Part shown: one piece after another, positions 25,857 through 37,070 of the stretch | Layout of the letters: every line of letters starts with the position of its first letter | How positions within the stretch are numbered: the stretch's first letter is position 1 | DNA from: Glebionis coronaria | Lineage: Eukaryota > Streptophyta > Magnoliopsida > Asterales > Asteraceae | DNA length: 64,000 nt | NCBI GenBank assembly: GCA_025667525.1 | Contig: JANFOE010000055.1 | Span: 1 to 64,000 of the forward strand | Direction: 5' to 3' | The notes under the pieces: generated by a model | What the model saw: the letters and a program-made list of their open reading frames with translations, nothing else | What the model was told of the DNA's origin: nothing | Databases searched by the model: none | Made by a program: the position numbers and the translations under genes

Positions 25857-27322
25857 GGACGAATCATTGTCCTTAGCTAGAGTAGCTTTCGCCAACACCA
25901 ACTCACATCACTGATACAAGGAACGTCCCAAAAACTTCTACCTTTCAACTTATAGTCATAAATCCAACACACCCATAAGCGATCTCTTTTAGTAAGAATA
26001 CTCCATACATGCGACGTCATTAATGCAACATTAAATTCGTCAAGTCTACGTATACCAAGTCCACCTTCATTCAGAGGCTTACAAATTGTGTTCCAGGCAA
26101 CTTTGGCTTTACCCCGCTTCATCTCTCCTTGACACCATAAAAAACCACGCATAATCTGTTCAAGCTCATTAATAATTCTAACAGGAAGTATAAAAACAGA
26201 CGCCCAAAAAATATGCATAGATGAAAGAACAAAACAAATAAGTTGCACTCTCCCTGTAAGAAAAAGAAACTTATTATCCCAGTCATTAACCCTGTTTTTA
26301 AGCTTCTCAACCAAAATTTTGCAATCACGGTACCGAAGCCTTGAAGAGATAAGGGGAACTCCAAGATACCTAACAGGTAACATTCCTTCAACAAAAGGCG
26401 TAAGATTAAGGATACCGGTTTTAATTCCACTGGGAACATTACAAAATTAAGCTGTACTCTTAGGAATACTAAGCACCAATCCTGAAGTATTCTTGAATTC
26501 CTCCAACGTATCCATAAGAACAGAAACAGAACCCAAATGACCCCTTGAGAAAAGAAACAAATCATCAGCAAAACAAAGATTTACTAACCGATGCTTCTCA
26601 CACTGATGATGGTATCGAAACTACTCAGCTGTAGCAACTCTTCTTTGTAACATAAGCGTTAATACTTCCATAACAAGAGTGCATAAATAAGGAGATAGAG
26701 GATCCCCTTGTCGCAGCCCCCGTTTACCATTAAACCAACCATAAAGATTACCATTAATGCATACCGAATAATATGTGGTAGAAACACAAACCATAATCCA
26801 TTGAATCATAGTAGGATGAAACCCAAACCTAACAAGAACATCTCTAAGGAAACTCCAATCCAACGTATCATATGCTTTCTGGATATCAATCTTAAACGAG
26901 CATCTAGGAGGACCAAAGTTACGATGGTAGCTTCTCATTAACTCTTGCGTAAGGATAATATTATCTGAAATTCTTCTGCCCGGAATAAACGCAGACTGAT
27001 TAGTGCTCACCAAATCACCAAGATTAATACGGTTAGCAATAATCTTGCTAATGCATTTAAAACTAACATTACAACAGGATATCGGACGGTAGTCATTAAT
27101 AACACTCGGAGTAGATACCTTAAGAATTAAAGCAATAATGGTATGATTAACTTCCCGCAGCAATTTACCATTACGAAAGAAATCCTTAATAGCACATGTG
27201 AAAGTATCCCCCACCGTATCCCACGCCTTTTTGAAAAAAGCAGTTGTGTAACCGTCAGGACCTGGGACTTTATCATCAGACATAGAGAATAAGGCACTCT
27301 TAATCTCCTCATCAGAAACCAT
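25857..27322 (-). pseudogene. LINE A reverse transcriptase (ORF2 middle)
   Basis: The open frame 26621-27322 begins in the thumb-proximal region (KVPGPDGYT) and carries HTIIALILKV, DYRPISCCNV, NQSAFIPGRRISDNI, FKIDIQKAYDTLDW and LRQGDPLSPYL. The catalytic FADD follows near 26565 in another frame, then KYLGVPLISSRLRYRDC, connection and WCWRKLL. At least two frameshifts and one TAG break it. Family: plant L1-clade non-LTR RT, acting at the nicked target during insertion. Confidence 0.85.
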
Positions 27323-27384
27323 AAGCTGAAATAAATGTATATTAAAGTCCTAAGCTGAAATAATACCAAAAAGAAAGCCTAGAA

Positions 27385-27450
27385 GAGTTGGCAAACATGT
27401 ATGGCCTGTGACCAGGATGTCACAGGTTCGAACCTTGTTAGTAGCATTTT
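27385..27450 (+). mobile_element. tRNA-like SINE head (second copy)
   Basis: GAGTTGGCAAACATGTATGG (A box-like) and GGTTCGAACCT (B box, 27425-27435) are followed by TGTTAGTAGCATTTTTTT. The framework matches the copy at 3828-3905, including GTTGGCAAA and CTTGTTAGT. It lies inside the solo LTR, next to the 5' end of LINE A. Confidence 0.45.
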
Positions 27451-29903
27451 TTTATACTATTATTATTTTTGACAGGAAAAGTTATATGTCACAGGAGGTG
27501 ACTTTGTGTATGATAAAATTATTTTGGGAACTGATAGGAATCAGTCTTGAGTTATCAGATCAGTTGAAGCTGATTGCATTTGAAAATCAACAAAATAAAT
27601 AATATAATCTAAATAACACTATACCAGCAAAATAAACCAACTCAGCAAAGAAAACAATATCAGCAAATCAGATCATAAATCAGCAAATTAGGGGACCAGT
27701 AAAAGCTTATATCTGTTACTCAAACTAGTGTGAAAACTCAGATTTAAAATACACAGACTAGCAGATTTAATTCCTATCAACCCCTAAAACAGATTTTTCT
27801 GAATTAGTTCTAAACTCAGATTAAAAATCCCAAATTATACTAAAACTTATTAACTGAAATTAAACCCTAGCAGCTTAAATATTAAGCATTTTATAAATCA
27901 TTTTAACAAAAGCAGTCATTAATCTCCTAAAACAGCAAAAATAGCTAACATTTTATAGTATAAAATATAAGACTACTAAATCAGATTTAACATAGCTCAT
28001 AACTTGCATTAAAACCCCACATATCACAAATTGATTCAAAACCCTATATTAAACAGATAACTAAAAATTCTCAATTATATAATAGCTAACAACTTAAATT
28101 CAAACTCAAATTATATCAGTAAAAATAAAAGCAGATTCAATCTATCAAACTAGAAATCTTATAAAATTACCAATCCTGATATAAAACAAAGATAACTAAA
28201 TCAGTTTAGAATTTCAACTGCATTTCTCACTTACTCACCTAAAACCAAACCCCTATTTTAAACAGATTCATCACTTTAAGTAAGCAGTTTTAAAAAAACT
28301 TTAACCCAAGCAGTTATGCAAATCTAAGCATTTAAACAAATAAGCAAACTATTTTAGAAAAACTAAACAGTTAACATCATATAACATCAATCATTTATCT
28401 AAATAACATAAACATAAATAACATAAAAATTAAATTGAATCAAACCCTTTGACGATTACTTTGAGAAGAAGTAAGGCGCTGAGCCTACTTATTGAACCAA
28501 ACCAACACCATTATTGACCACCATTCATCATCGAGCCATTTACCATCATTCAAAAAGAGATCTCGAGCCAGTATTTCTATTTATCCGGTGGGGATAAATG
28601 ATTTATTCCAAAACTTACTTTTAATATCTAATCTATGCTATTAATGAGCTTAAATTGAATATCATAAACATTATAATCATGAAACAGAATATAGAATTAA
28701 TTTATAATTTCAATTCAAGCAGAAAATGAGACACGAATTTTATAGAATGCAAATAAAATTTTATTAATAATTAAGAAAGATTACAAGACTGATAAAGAAA
28801 TTACAAAATTAATCCTAACACTATTTCTACATAATAACTTTAAAGTAAAAATTGGATGAAAATTACAATGAGAAAGGGGGTTTTTATAGTTGAACCCGAG
28901 GCTATTGGTGATGGTTTGTTGAAGACGAATCTTTATCCACAACCCTTGATCTTATATTTTCTCTTTCTTGGATTGATCTCACAGCTGATAATAGCCAACT
29001 AGCACACGGATTGCCAGCTTGGCATCCGAGTGTGCTAGTTGTGCTAGTTTAGTGCTGAGGTGTCTCCTTTTTATTGGAGGATTGGTGAGATTGAGGTTTT
29101 TCAGCCAATGAAACGTTGCCACGTTCGTAGATGCCCTCCATCATCTCTTCCTTAAAACTTGGGAATTAATTCCCCACTCGTGTGCATTCACACGATTAAA
29201 TTGATCAAAAAGCCCCAATATTTATTTTTAGGATTTAGGGTTAGATAAATAGTACCTTGGTTTTTTACAGGTTTTGGGAAAAAGAAGGTGAATGAGATGA
29301 GTGGTAACTGGTTAATTGGGAAAAAGGTGAGTTTTATCTAGGGAGTATCAAAGAGATAAAAAATATGTGTGTGGTGAGTTTTGTGGTGAGAGTTAAATAA
29401 TGGTTAAATAGTGTGATTTAGTTTGACCGAGTATTGAAAGTTGATAACTTTTCATTCGGTTTTAAATGGGATGAATTAATCAAACCCTGATGGGTTTTGA
29501 ACAGGCCCAACATATGTCCATCCGTCCCTCAAAATTGTCTTTGGGCTTTTTGGTTCATTATTCCAATCCGTGTATCAAAGGTATATAAACTTGGGCTTTA
29601 ATTTTGGACTTGTGTATGAAATTGGATAACTTGTTCCTACTAATGGGCCTTTAAGCCCATTTATCCAAATGTGGCTCTCTCAAGCCCAATTAGTCTTTTA
29701 TTTAGTTAACTCTACTAAAAACGGACTTGAATTGGCTTTGCCGATCTTTTCTTCAAACTCGTGCCGGTTTTTGCCCATTTTCGAGAACTTCGGTACCTAC
29801 ACACATCAAACAACAAACAAGCATATACAAGGCAATATTAAACATTTTATACATTTATTCATTGTTTATGATATAAATGATATGAGTAAAATCACTCATA
29901 TCA
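27451..29903 (-). other. Remainder of the solo LTR, no gene
   Basis: AT-rich with short poly-purine and poly-pyrimidine runs and no protein. Close to the end a hairpin, GATATGAG/CTCATATC, sits just inside the terminus at 29879-29902. Confidence 0.55.
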
Positions 29904-29929
29904 ACCTTCAATCCTAATAAAAAAACCCT

Positions 29930-30502
29930 AATTTTCTCTCATCTATGGGCGATTTTCAAGATCTCTTTCTATGACATCTTTGATTACCCTGAATCATCAC
30001 CAATCATTGAATAGGGCCTCATTATCATCCTGAAATCTTTTCTTTTCTCCATCAACGAATTTGTGATAGGATATAGGCTTCGATCCGCTCGTCCCTATAT
30101 TTCTTGTGATCAATTCGCTCGTGGGTTTAGTTGGGTTTCTTTCTTGGAATTTGTGTTTTCCCATCAACTAGCGTGTGATAAGGGGTAGGCTTCGATTCGT
30201 TCATCCCTATTTCCTTTTTGATCCGTTGGCTCGTGGAAGTACAAGTTTCTAGGGTTTTGGTAATTATTCACTATTTGATTCGACGTGCTATTAGGGTTTT
30301 CATTGTGCATGTTAGGGTTTTGTTAGTTGCTCATTGAATTAGGGTTTGGTGTGTTGTTTTTTATTAATATTCGTATATTGTTTTTTATGGAGGCTGGGTG
30401 ACTGTTCGGATATTCCTATTTGAAACCCTACTTTTTTTAGGGTTTTATTTTTCTTGTTTTGCTGCGGTTCTCTGCTGGGGTTTGTGTTGTGGGTTATGAG
30501 AG
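29930..30502 (+). other. LINE C 5' UTR
   Basis: No ORF. It contains repeated TAGGGTTTT words and two similar segments (around 30065-30130 and 30175-30240, each with GATAGG/GGGTAGGCTTCGAT and CCCTATTTC). In L1 elements this region carries the internal promoter. The left limit is approximate. Confidence 0.5.
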
Positions 30503-32086
30503 ATGGTTACTGCTGGTTCTAATCTTGGCAAAAAACCAGGGTCTGATGGTCCTGGTATGAAGGCTCGTCCTAACTTGTTTGACAAATTAAGGAATGTTGA
30601 TGGCAAGATTACGGGTAAGGATGGTAAGCCTATGCGTAAGGTTGAACGGCATGTTACGTTTCAAGAGGCTGTGCATGTGTCTAATACATTAAAGGAGGTG
30701 GTTGGGGAGGCGGTCACGGTTCAATGTGAGAAGGTTGCTTCACCAGTTCCTGGGGATGTGTTGAAGTGCCCTAGTACTCCTCCTATTACCACGAGTATTG
30801 AGGTGGGGGTTGCGTCACCTAAAATTGACCAGTCTTTCGCGTTAGTTCTGAATAAGGAGACCAAAGTTGTTAAACGGCTGGTCCATGTTTTTGAATTAAG
30901 ATCAAATGAGGTGGTTCAGGGGGCTGCTGTTACACTTCCTTTGGAGGCGGTTAATGAGATCAGCTCGAGTTTCAAAAACACGCTTTATGGTTATTTTATT
31001 GGGAAGCCATTGGCGTTTCCCATTGTTGAAATGTACGTGAAGAACACTTGGTACAAGTTTGGTCTTGAGCGTGTGATGCTTAAGAATGGGCTTTTCTTCT
31101 TTAAATTTGGTTCGGCTGAAGGGATGAACAAGGTTATTGCAATAGGGACATGGCTTATTCGTTCAGTGCCCTTGTTTATTAATGTCTGGACTCCTTCCTC
31201 AAGGATTAATAAGGATGAGTTGAAGAGTGCGCCTTTATGGGTTAAGCTCCATGATGTGCCTCTAGCGGCATACTCTGAAACCGGTCTTAGTTTGATTGCT
31301 ACGCAGTTAGGGCGTCCTATTATGTTGGACTCCCACACGTGTAATATGTGTGTTGATCCGTAGGGTAAGAATGAATATGCTAGGGTTTTAATTGAAGTAG
31401 CGTCGAATAAGGAGTTGCTTGAGTTGGTGGTTGTGGCTATTCCCTTTACGGATGGGTCAGGGCATGCATTGGAAACTGTTATGGTTGAGTACGAATGGAA
31501 GCCCCCTTGGTGTTCGGATTGTCAGATTTTTTATCATTCGTCTGCTCAGTGCCCTCGCAAACCTATGGAAGTAGTTCCAGCTTATATTAAAGATTCTGAT
31601 GGCTTTGTTGAGGTGAAGAGCAAGAAGGGAAAGGCTAAGGAGTATGTGCCTAAGCCTGTGGCGGGTATCCGTATTACTAAGCCTAAACCTAATTTTTTGC
31701 AAAGGAAACCGGAGAAGGGTGATTCTTCTGGATCTGTTAAAAGGGGTATGAGTAAGGATGTTCCTACTACCATTCCTAAAGTGAATGCCAAGGTGGGTTC
31801 TACTGCTGTTCCAAGTTTGCAGTCGGCAACGAATAATACATCTGTTGCTTCTCAAGTGTATCTGAAGAATGCGTTTAGCTCTCTTGATGATACTGAAGAG
31901 GCATCGTGGGGTGATCCTTCAACGTGGGATAATGCTAAACAGGTCTTGAACATTATTAACGAGAGTGATTCTGAAGATATAGATCAAGAAATTATTTTGG
32001 AGGGTCCTCCGAGCCAGGTGGCTGGTGATTCGGGTTTGGTTTCTATGGGGGCAAGCACTCCCAGTTCGGAGGTTGCCAATGTGTAA
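30503..32086 (+). pseudogene. LINE C ORF1 (DUF4283 + zinc knuckle)
   Basis: Starts at ATG 30503. An N-terminal Lys-rich part is followed by a DUF4283-like domain (about residues 140-285: YGYFIGKPLAFPIVEMYVKN, WLIRSVPLFINVW, PLWVKLHDVPL) and a CX2CX4HX4C knuckle (CSDCQIFYHSSAQC, near 31520), then a Lys-rich tail. One in-frame TAG at 31361 replaces the Trp seen in LINE E (TGG to TAG). ORF1 proteins of plant L1s bind element RNA. The stop TAA overlaps the ORF2 start by 8 bases. Confidence 0.88.
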
Positions 32087-32870
32087 TATTGATGCATGGA
32101 ATATCCGGGGGCTGAATCTCTCCCCGAAACAATGTGAGGTTCCCCAAATTATTCATGAGAATAGTTTGTCGGTTTGCGATATTTTGGAATCTCATGTGTC
32201 TAGTTCTAAGCTTCATGTATTATGCTCTCGTGTGTTTATTCATTGGAGTTGGTCTTCGAATGGGAACCAGTGTTTTAACGGTACCCGTAGTATCTTGGGT
32301 TGGAATTCTAATAATGTTGATATTGATGTTATTGCTCAGGATGATCAGGTTATGCATGTTCGGGTCTGGATTAGGGCCGATAAAAAGGAGTTATTCTGCT
32401 CGTTTGTATATGCGCATAACAGGTACATTCAACGGCGTGTGCTTTGGGATAGTCGTGGGATGCATAAGATTTACATTCAGAATCGACCATGGTGTTTACT
32501 TGGTGATGTCAATGTCGCTCTTAATCTTGAAGACATGTCGATGGGTTCCTCTTATGTTGACATTGCTATGCGAGAATTTAAGGACTGTGTTGAGATGATT
32601 GAAGTTATGAATGTTTCCCGGCCCGGCCTCCTCTTTACCTGGAATCAAAAGCCTAAAGAAAATAATGGCCTCCTCAAAAAGCTTGATAGAGTTATGGCTA
32701 ATTTGGAGTTTGGGGATATGTTTGCAGGGGCGTTTGCTATCTTTCAGCCATATCGGACGTCGGATCATTCTCCTGTTGTGTTGAAGTTGCCTAACATGTC
32801 TCTCACTATGCTGAAACCATTTAAATTTTTAATGTCCTTACTCATTATGACAGGTTTAATGATGTGGTAG
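32079..32870 (+). pseudogene. LINE C ORF2 endonuclease domain (APE type)
   Basis: Starts at ATG 32079, inside the ORF1 stop (ATGTGTAA). It contains WNIRGLN, the LES motif with the catalytic Glu region, VYAHNRYIQRR, CLLGDVNVAL, LFTWNQ and SDHSPVVLKLP, the expected order in an AP-endonuclease-like nicking domain. A frameshift near 32820-32865 separates it from the linker. It would nick target DNA to prime reverse transcription. Confidence 0.85.
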
Positions 32871-33515
32871 GTTTAGGCTGGTCATTACAGGTTAGTGGTT
32901 TTCATATGTTCCGCGTTGTGAAAAAGCTTAAGGGTCTTAAGAAGCCGTTGCGAAAGCTGATGTATGAGAAAGGTAATCTTCATAACAATGTTAATAGGCT
33001 ACGGGTGGAGCTTGATCAAGTTCAACGGGATTTGGACTTGGATCCTTCTAATCCTATTTTGCGTGAGGAGGAGGCGGTGTATGTTCAAGCGTATAATGAT
33101 GCCTTAATTATGGAAGAGCGTTGGTTGAAACAGCGTGCTAAGATTGAATGGCTTCGGGTTGGTGATTCAAATTCGACTTATTTTCATAAGGCTGTCAAGG
33201 GTAGGGTTTCGAGGAGTCGCATTAAGGTTGTTACTAATATGGAGGGTGTTACGGTTACTGATGAGTTGGTAGGCCCTGCCTTTGTTGCTCATTATGAGAT
33301 GTTTCTAGGTTAGGAGGATAATACTACTCCCGTCATGTCTTTAGACTTATTTCCTAATCGGCTTGATGAGGTGGATGCGGCTGCTATGATTAGGTAGGTT
33401 ACTCCTCAGGAGGTTAAATCTGTTGTGTTTTCTATGGGGAATGATAAATCCCCTCGTCCTGATGGGTATACGGCTGCGTTCTTCAAAGAAGCATGGAATA
33501 TTGTGGGCGATGATG
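32864..33515 (+). pseudogene. LINE C ORF2 linker and RT N-terminus, up to the element 2 insertion
   Basis: GFHMFRVVKKLKGLKKPLRKL, a coiled-coil-like helix and KIEWLRVGDSNSTYFHKAVKGR precede RT. In-frame TAG stops lie at 33311 and 33395. The RT start motif reads SPRPDGYTAAFFKEAW with Arg for the usual Gly. The frame is cut after VGDDV at 33515 and resumes at 42875. Confidence 0.83.
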
Positions 33516-34018
33516 TGATAGGTGTGTAAACACCCATCCTTTTTACAACTTAATTACAATAATAACTGAGCCAAAACGTGTATTTTATGTCATTTATGTC
33601 GGAATTATGCGTGGTTTGTGTTTTTGTTATGATTTAGGATGAAAAGGTGAAAAGTGGAGAAAACACGGGCATTCACGGGACTTTATCAAAGAAAAAGACG
33701 AAAGACGAAGTCGAGAAGTCAAGAGTGGAAAAAGAACGGAAGTCCAAGACTAATTCTGAAGATTTATCGAAGAAAAAGTCAAAAGACGGAAGTTTACTAA
33801 AAGCCAAAGAACTCAAGTCTTATTTATTGAAAAATTAAAAGACGAGTCCAAAGAAATCCCGAGCCAAAAGTCCTTAAAGTCCAAGATTTAAGAAGATTAA
33901 AAGGCTTAAGGACTAATGGTGCAATTAACAAAAGATTAAGAAGAGAAGGACCTAATGATGCAATTAAGAAGAAATGAAGGAGGGGAGGAAGCTTCCTAAG
34001 CACTCCTTAATCCTCCCC

Positions 34019-34026
34019 TATAAATA
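34019..34026 (+). promoter_or_regulatory. TATA box of element 2 LTR
   Basis: CCCTATAAATAGA is a strong plant TATA box, preceded by a GC-rich inverted repeat (GGAGGGGAGGA ... TCCTCCCC, about 33980-34018) centred near GGAAGCTTCC. The same arrangement is at 41422-41429 in the right LTR. Transcription should start some 30 bases downstream. Confidence 0.65.
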
Positions 34027-34494
34027 GATTAGGAAGTTAATCATTTCATTTTGTTGGTTAATAGTGACAATTAGTTCTTCCATTTTACTTATCTTGTCAT
34101 TTACTTTTCATGTCCATTTACCTTTATTATCTTGCACCTTAATTACCATTTAATTTCAAATAAGTGTTCTTTTAATTCTTGTTAATCATTTATCTTTATT
34201 GTTTGATCTCTCATTCTACCTTTCTTTAATCTTTAATCTTTGTCTTTATTTTTCATGTTCATGTTTATGTTTTTGAGTTTTTGTTAAATTTATTAAGTGG
34301 GTTTTGATTATTGTGGTTAGTTTTGTTAGTTTGATTGTTTTGGATTGATTGTTTATGATTTGTAGATGTTTTGTGATTAGTTTGATTTAATCTTTTGGTT
34401 GATTTTGCTTAAGTTTGATTAGATTCGTGTGTATATCTTGTTCCCTGTTCTTCGCATATGGTTGTTACTGTATTCCCAGGTTCTGATCTTCCCA

Positions 34495-35060
34495 GATATT
34501 CCGAACGAAGGATTTCAAAGGGTGTTCATCCGGAATATTGGATATTCCGGATCAGTTGAGTTTATTCGGAATAATATTTATCCCGCATCAAGGTGCTTTA
34601 TTCGGAATATTAAAACATTCCGAATCAAGGTGCTTATTCGGAATAATATTCTGGATCAACCAAAAGTTCCAGATCAACCTTTTATTCCGGATCAGTAGGA
34701 TATTCCGGATCAACCTAACATTACGAATCAAAAAAATATTCCGGATCAAGCAAGTTCATCCGGAATAATTTGTTATTCCGGATCAAGGAGTTTATTCGGA
34801 ATATTTTGACATTCCGAATCAAGGGTTCTATTCGGAATATTATTCCGGATCAAGAATTATTCCGGATCAACGGAAATATTCCGCATCAAGGTTTTATTCC
34901 GAATAGAGAAGTTATTCCGGATAGGTGACATATTCCGAGTAAGCAATTTATTCCGGATCAAAGACTTTGGTTGATATTCCGAGTAAAGAAAAACATTCCG
35001 AACGAAGGTGACATTCCGGATGAGTGTTTATTCCGCATGAGGGTATTATTCCGGATGAGC
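34495..35060 (+). repeat. ATTCCGGATCA array in element 2 LTR (left)
   Basis: Some 40 or more words of the type ATTCCGGATCA, ATTCGGAAT, ATTCCGAAT and ATTCCGCAT spaced 10-20 bases apart. Most are partial palindromes around TTCCGGAA. It is transcribed as part of R/U5. One frame reads IPDQ repeats, which I take as incidental. Nothing similar is elsewhere in the window except the right LTR. Confidence 0.85.
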
Positions 35061-35483
35061 TAATTTTCAGGTTCTTTTAATTTCTGTCTTTAAGTTTCTG
35101 TTTTTAATTTTCAAGCTTTATTTTCCCCGTCTTTTTACTTAGTCGCACTTTAAGATTATTTGCCTTAGATTTATTTTAGCCTTGCCTTAGTTTAAGTTTT
35201 AGTTGCGTTTTAAGTTTGCCTTAGTTAGTTTTAAGTTTGCGTTATTTACGTTTAGTGCCCTTTAATTTTAGTCACGCTTTTAAATACTTGCCCCTTATTT
35301 TAAACTAGACTTAGATTTACTTTTAAGTCATTTACATTAATTGTTTTGCACTTTAAATTACTACAACCAAAAATATTTGTTCCACCAAAGAACGACTGAG
35401 TCACACATAGAATCTCGATCAATTCGTTAAGATACCGAGAACAAGAACTTTAATTTTTATACGGGCAAAAGCCTTGTATCAAA

Positions 35484-35498
35484 TGGCGCCGCTGCCGG
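35484..35498 (+). other. Element 2 primer binding site (tRNA-Asp type)
   Basis: TGGCGCCGCTGCCGG begins two bases after the LTR, matching the complement of tRNA-Asp with one mismatch. Same primer class as element 1. Confidence 0.8.
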
Positions 35499-35723
35499 CT
35501 CTTTTTGTAAAGATTAACGGTTTTTTGTGAGAGACACGTTGCTATTTGGGTTCACTTGTGAGTGTTATTTTCTTGCTTAAAAAATTCAAAAAACTATAAA
35601 AATTAAAAAATGTTAAAAATCCATAAAAATTAAAAATTTCAAAAATCCAAAAAGATTTTATTTTTATTGTGTATATATATTGTCTATTGCTTTGGTATTC
35701 TTTTCTTTTGCCTTTGTAGGTGT

Positions 35724-36720
35724 ATGCGTACTAGATCTTCTAATTATCAAGAGCCCGAGACTTGAGAAGATTTAAGTATGGCAGGTGTTAACAACAACAA
35801 TAATCCACCGCACCTCAATAATAACAACAATGTTCTTCCACAACCCGATCTTAGGACCATGGAGGAACTTTGTCAACCAACAATGTTTGGATGAGGAGGA
35901 CCGATAGTGCCGATGCAAATCACTGCTTTGGAGTTTTCGTTGAAGCACCACATGATTCAGCAAGTTCAAACTAACCCATTCCGTGGATTGCCTGATGATG
36001 ATGCCAACAAACACCTCAACAAGTTTATTACAATCACCCAAAGCATGAAGTTGCCTGGTGCCACAATGGATGTTCTTCGCCTACAACTCTTCCCACATAC
36101 TTTATCACATCACGCCAAGAAATGGTTTGATCGTCTCCCGAAGAATTTAATTCATACTTGGGATGACATGACTCAACGCTTTTTATCGCGCTACTTTCCA
36201 CCATCCATGGTCACGAGCTTTCGCAATCAAATCAGCGGTTTCATGCAAGAACCCGATGAATCTCTTTTTGATGCCTGGGAAAGATATAATGTCTTGATTG
36301 ATCGTTGTCCAAACCACAACATGCTTCCAGTCACATTGATTGATACTTTCTACAACGGTTTGACTTTTCGTGATCGTGATACGATTAATGCAGCCGCCGG
36401 TGGCACATTTATGAAAAGGAGACCCGAGGAGTGTAGAGAGCTAATTGAGAACATGAATACTCACCTCCGCTTCTTCAAGGAACAACCCGAGAGTCAATGT
36501 TTCTTCTACTTCAGCAAGCCCCGATATGACCGAATTCACCCGCATGATGACTGAAATGAACAAAAGTATCTTGCTTCTCGCTTAAAACCAACAACAACAA
36601 GTTAAAGCGGTTGCCAATCCTTGTGAAACATGCGGCGGTCGACACTCATACACCGATTGTCCTTCTACACAAGGAAATCCGGAAAATGTGTATGCAGCTT
36701 ATGGTAATTATTCACCAGAA
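35724..36720 (+). pseudogene. gag: Element 2 gag
   Basis: The start ATG gives MRTRSSNYQE, like element 1, then a stop after 13 codons. The capsid domain is open from 35907 to 36554: FRGLPDDDANKHLNKF, HHAKKWFDRLPKN, RYFPPSM, DESLFDAWERY and IDTFYNGLTF. A frameshift near 36515 and a TAA (36583) precede the knuckle CETCGGRHSYTDC (near 36622), which has the same CX2CX3HX4C spacing as element 1. Confidence 0.87.
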
Positions 36721-37070
36721 AATTACCAAGCTTGACCTCAAGGGGATAGAAATTTGCTGAGTTACCGGTCAAACAACTACCTTTCACCCGGTTTTCTCCT
36801 CAAAACCAAAACCCCGCCAACAACTACAATAGAAGTGACCAAATCCCACCTAGAGCTTCTAATCCTTATCACCCACCCACTCAAGAAGCCCCACCCATTA
36901 ACCCCGATGTTAAAGCCATCATGAGAACCCAAGGTGAGCAAATCACGAATCTGCAGAGCCAAATTATCAATCTAAAAGGAGATATTACCAAGCAAGGGAA
37001 TGAGATAAGATCCGAGCTTCGAGATAATATTCAATCCTCCTTCAACACTTAAACGAATGATATTAAGAAT

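Larger units (their letters stand above)
23608..27325 (-). mobile_element. LINE A: 5'-truncated L1-type element, interrupted by LINE B
   Basis: Its poly-A tail appears as poly-T at 23608-23620, followed by the family 3' end (reverse of TACCGGGGCAACCCTTTACC). Coding order on the minus strand is RT (27322-25857), then [LINE B], then connection and zf-RVT (24860-24110). Removing LINE B restores contiguous ORF2 sequence (WCWRKLL before, MIRPFFWHQ after). The 5' end is cut in the RT N-terminal part. I see no convincing target-site duplication for LINE A. Confidence 0.82.
22983..29903 (-). mobile_element. Solo LTR of an element 1-like retrotransposon, interrupted by LINE A
   Basis: It starts TGATGTG like the element 1 LTR (TGATGTAGG) and ends CATATCA like its CATCA. 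The 5 bp duplication acctt flanks it (22978-22982, 29904-29908). No PBS, PPT or coding region adjoins the ends, so this is a lone LTR left by recombination. Without LINE A (23608-27325) it is about 3.2 kb, similar to the 3.6 kb element 1 LTR. Patches such as CCAAGTTCGTT and the AT-rich, ORF-free body resemble that LTR, but it is a diverged family. Confidence 0.75.
33516..35481 (+). repeat. Element 2 left (5') LTR
   Basis: 1966 bp. It opens with the inverted repeat GGTGTGTAAACACC. It holds a Lys/Glu-rich short frame (33647-33838) also open in the other LTR, a TATA box (34019-34026), and the ATTCCGG array (34495-35060). Confidence 0.92.

Noticed and set aside
27323..27370. Target-site duplication for LINE A from the repeated TAAGCTGAAATA words
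   Set aside because: Both copies lie on the same side of LINE A (27323 and 27351), so they are not flanking duplications.
31457..31855. Antisense ORFs over LINE ORF1 and ORF2 (also 24363-24755, 43087-43374, 59068-59484)
   Set aside because: Shadows of real LINE coding sequence on the opposite strand.
33647..33838. Lys/Glu-rich 63-codon ORF in both LTRs of element 2
   Set aside because: It lies upstream of the TATA box in U3, so would not be in the element transcript; repetition again reflects LTR duplication.
34495..35060. CRISPR-like array
   Set aside because: Repeats are about 10 bp, irregularly spaced and degenerate, inside a plant LTR; no cas genes and no spacers of constant length.
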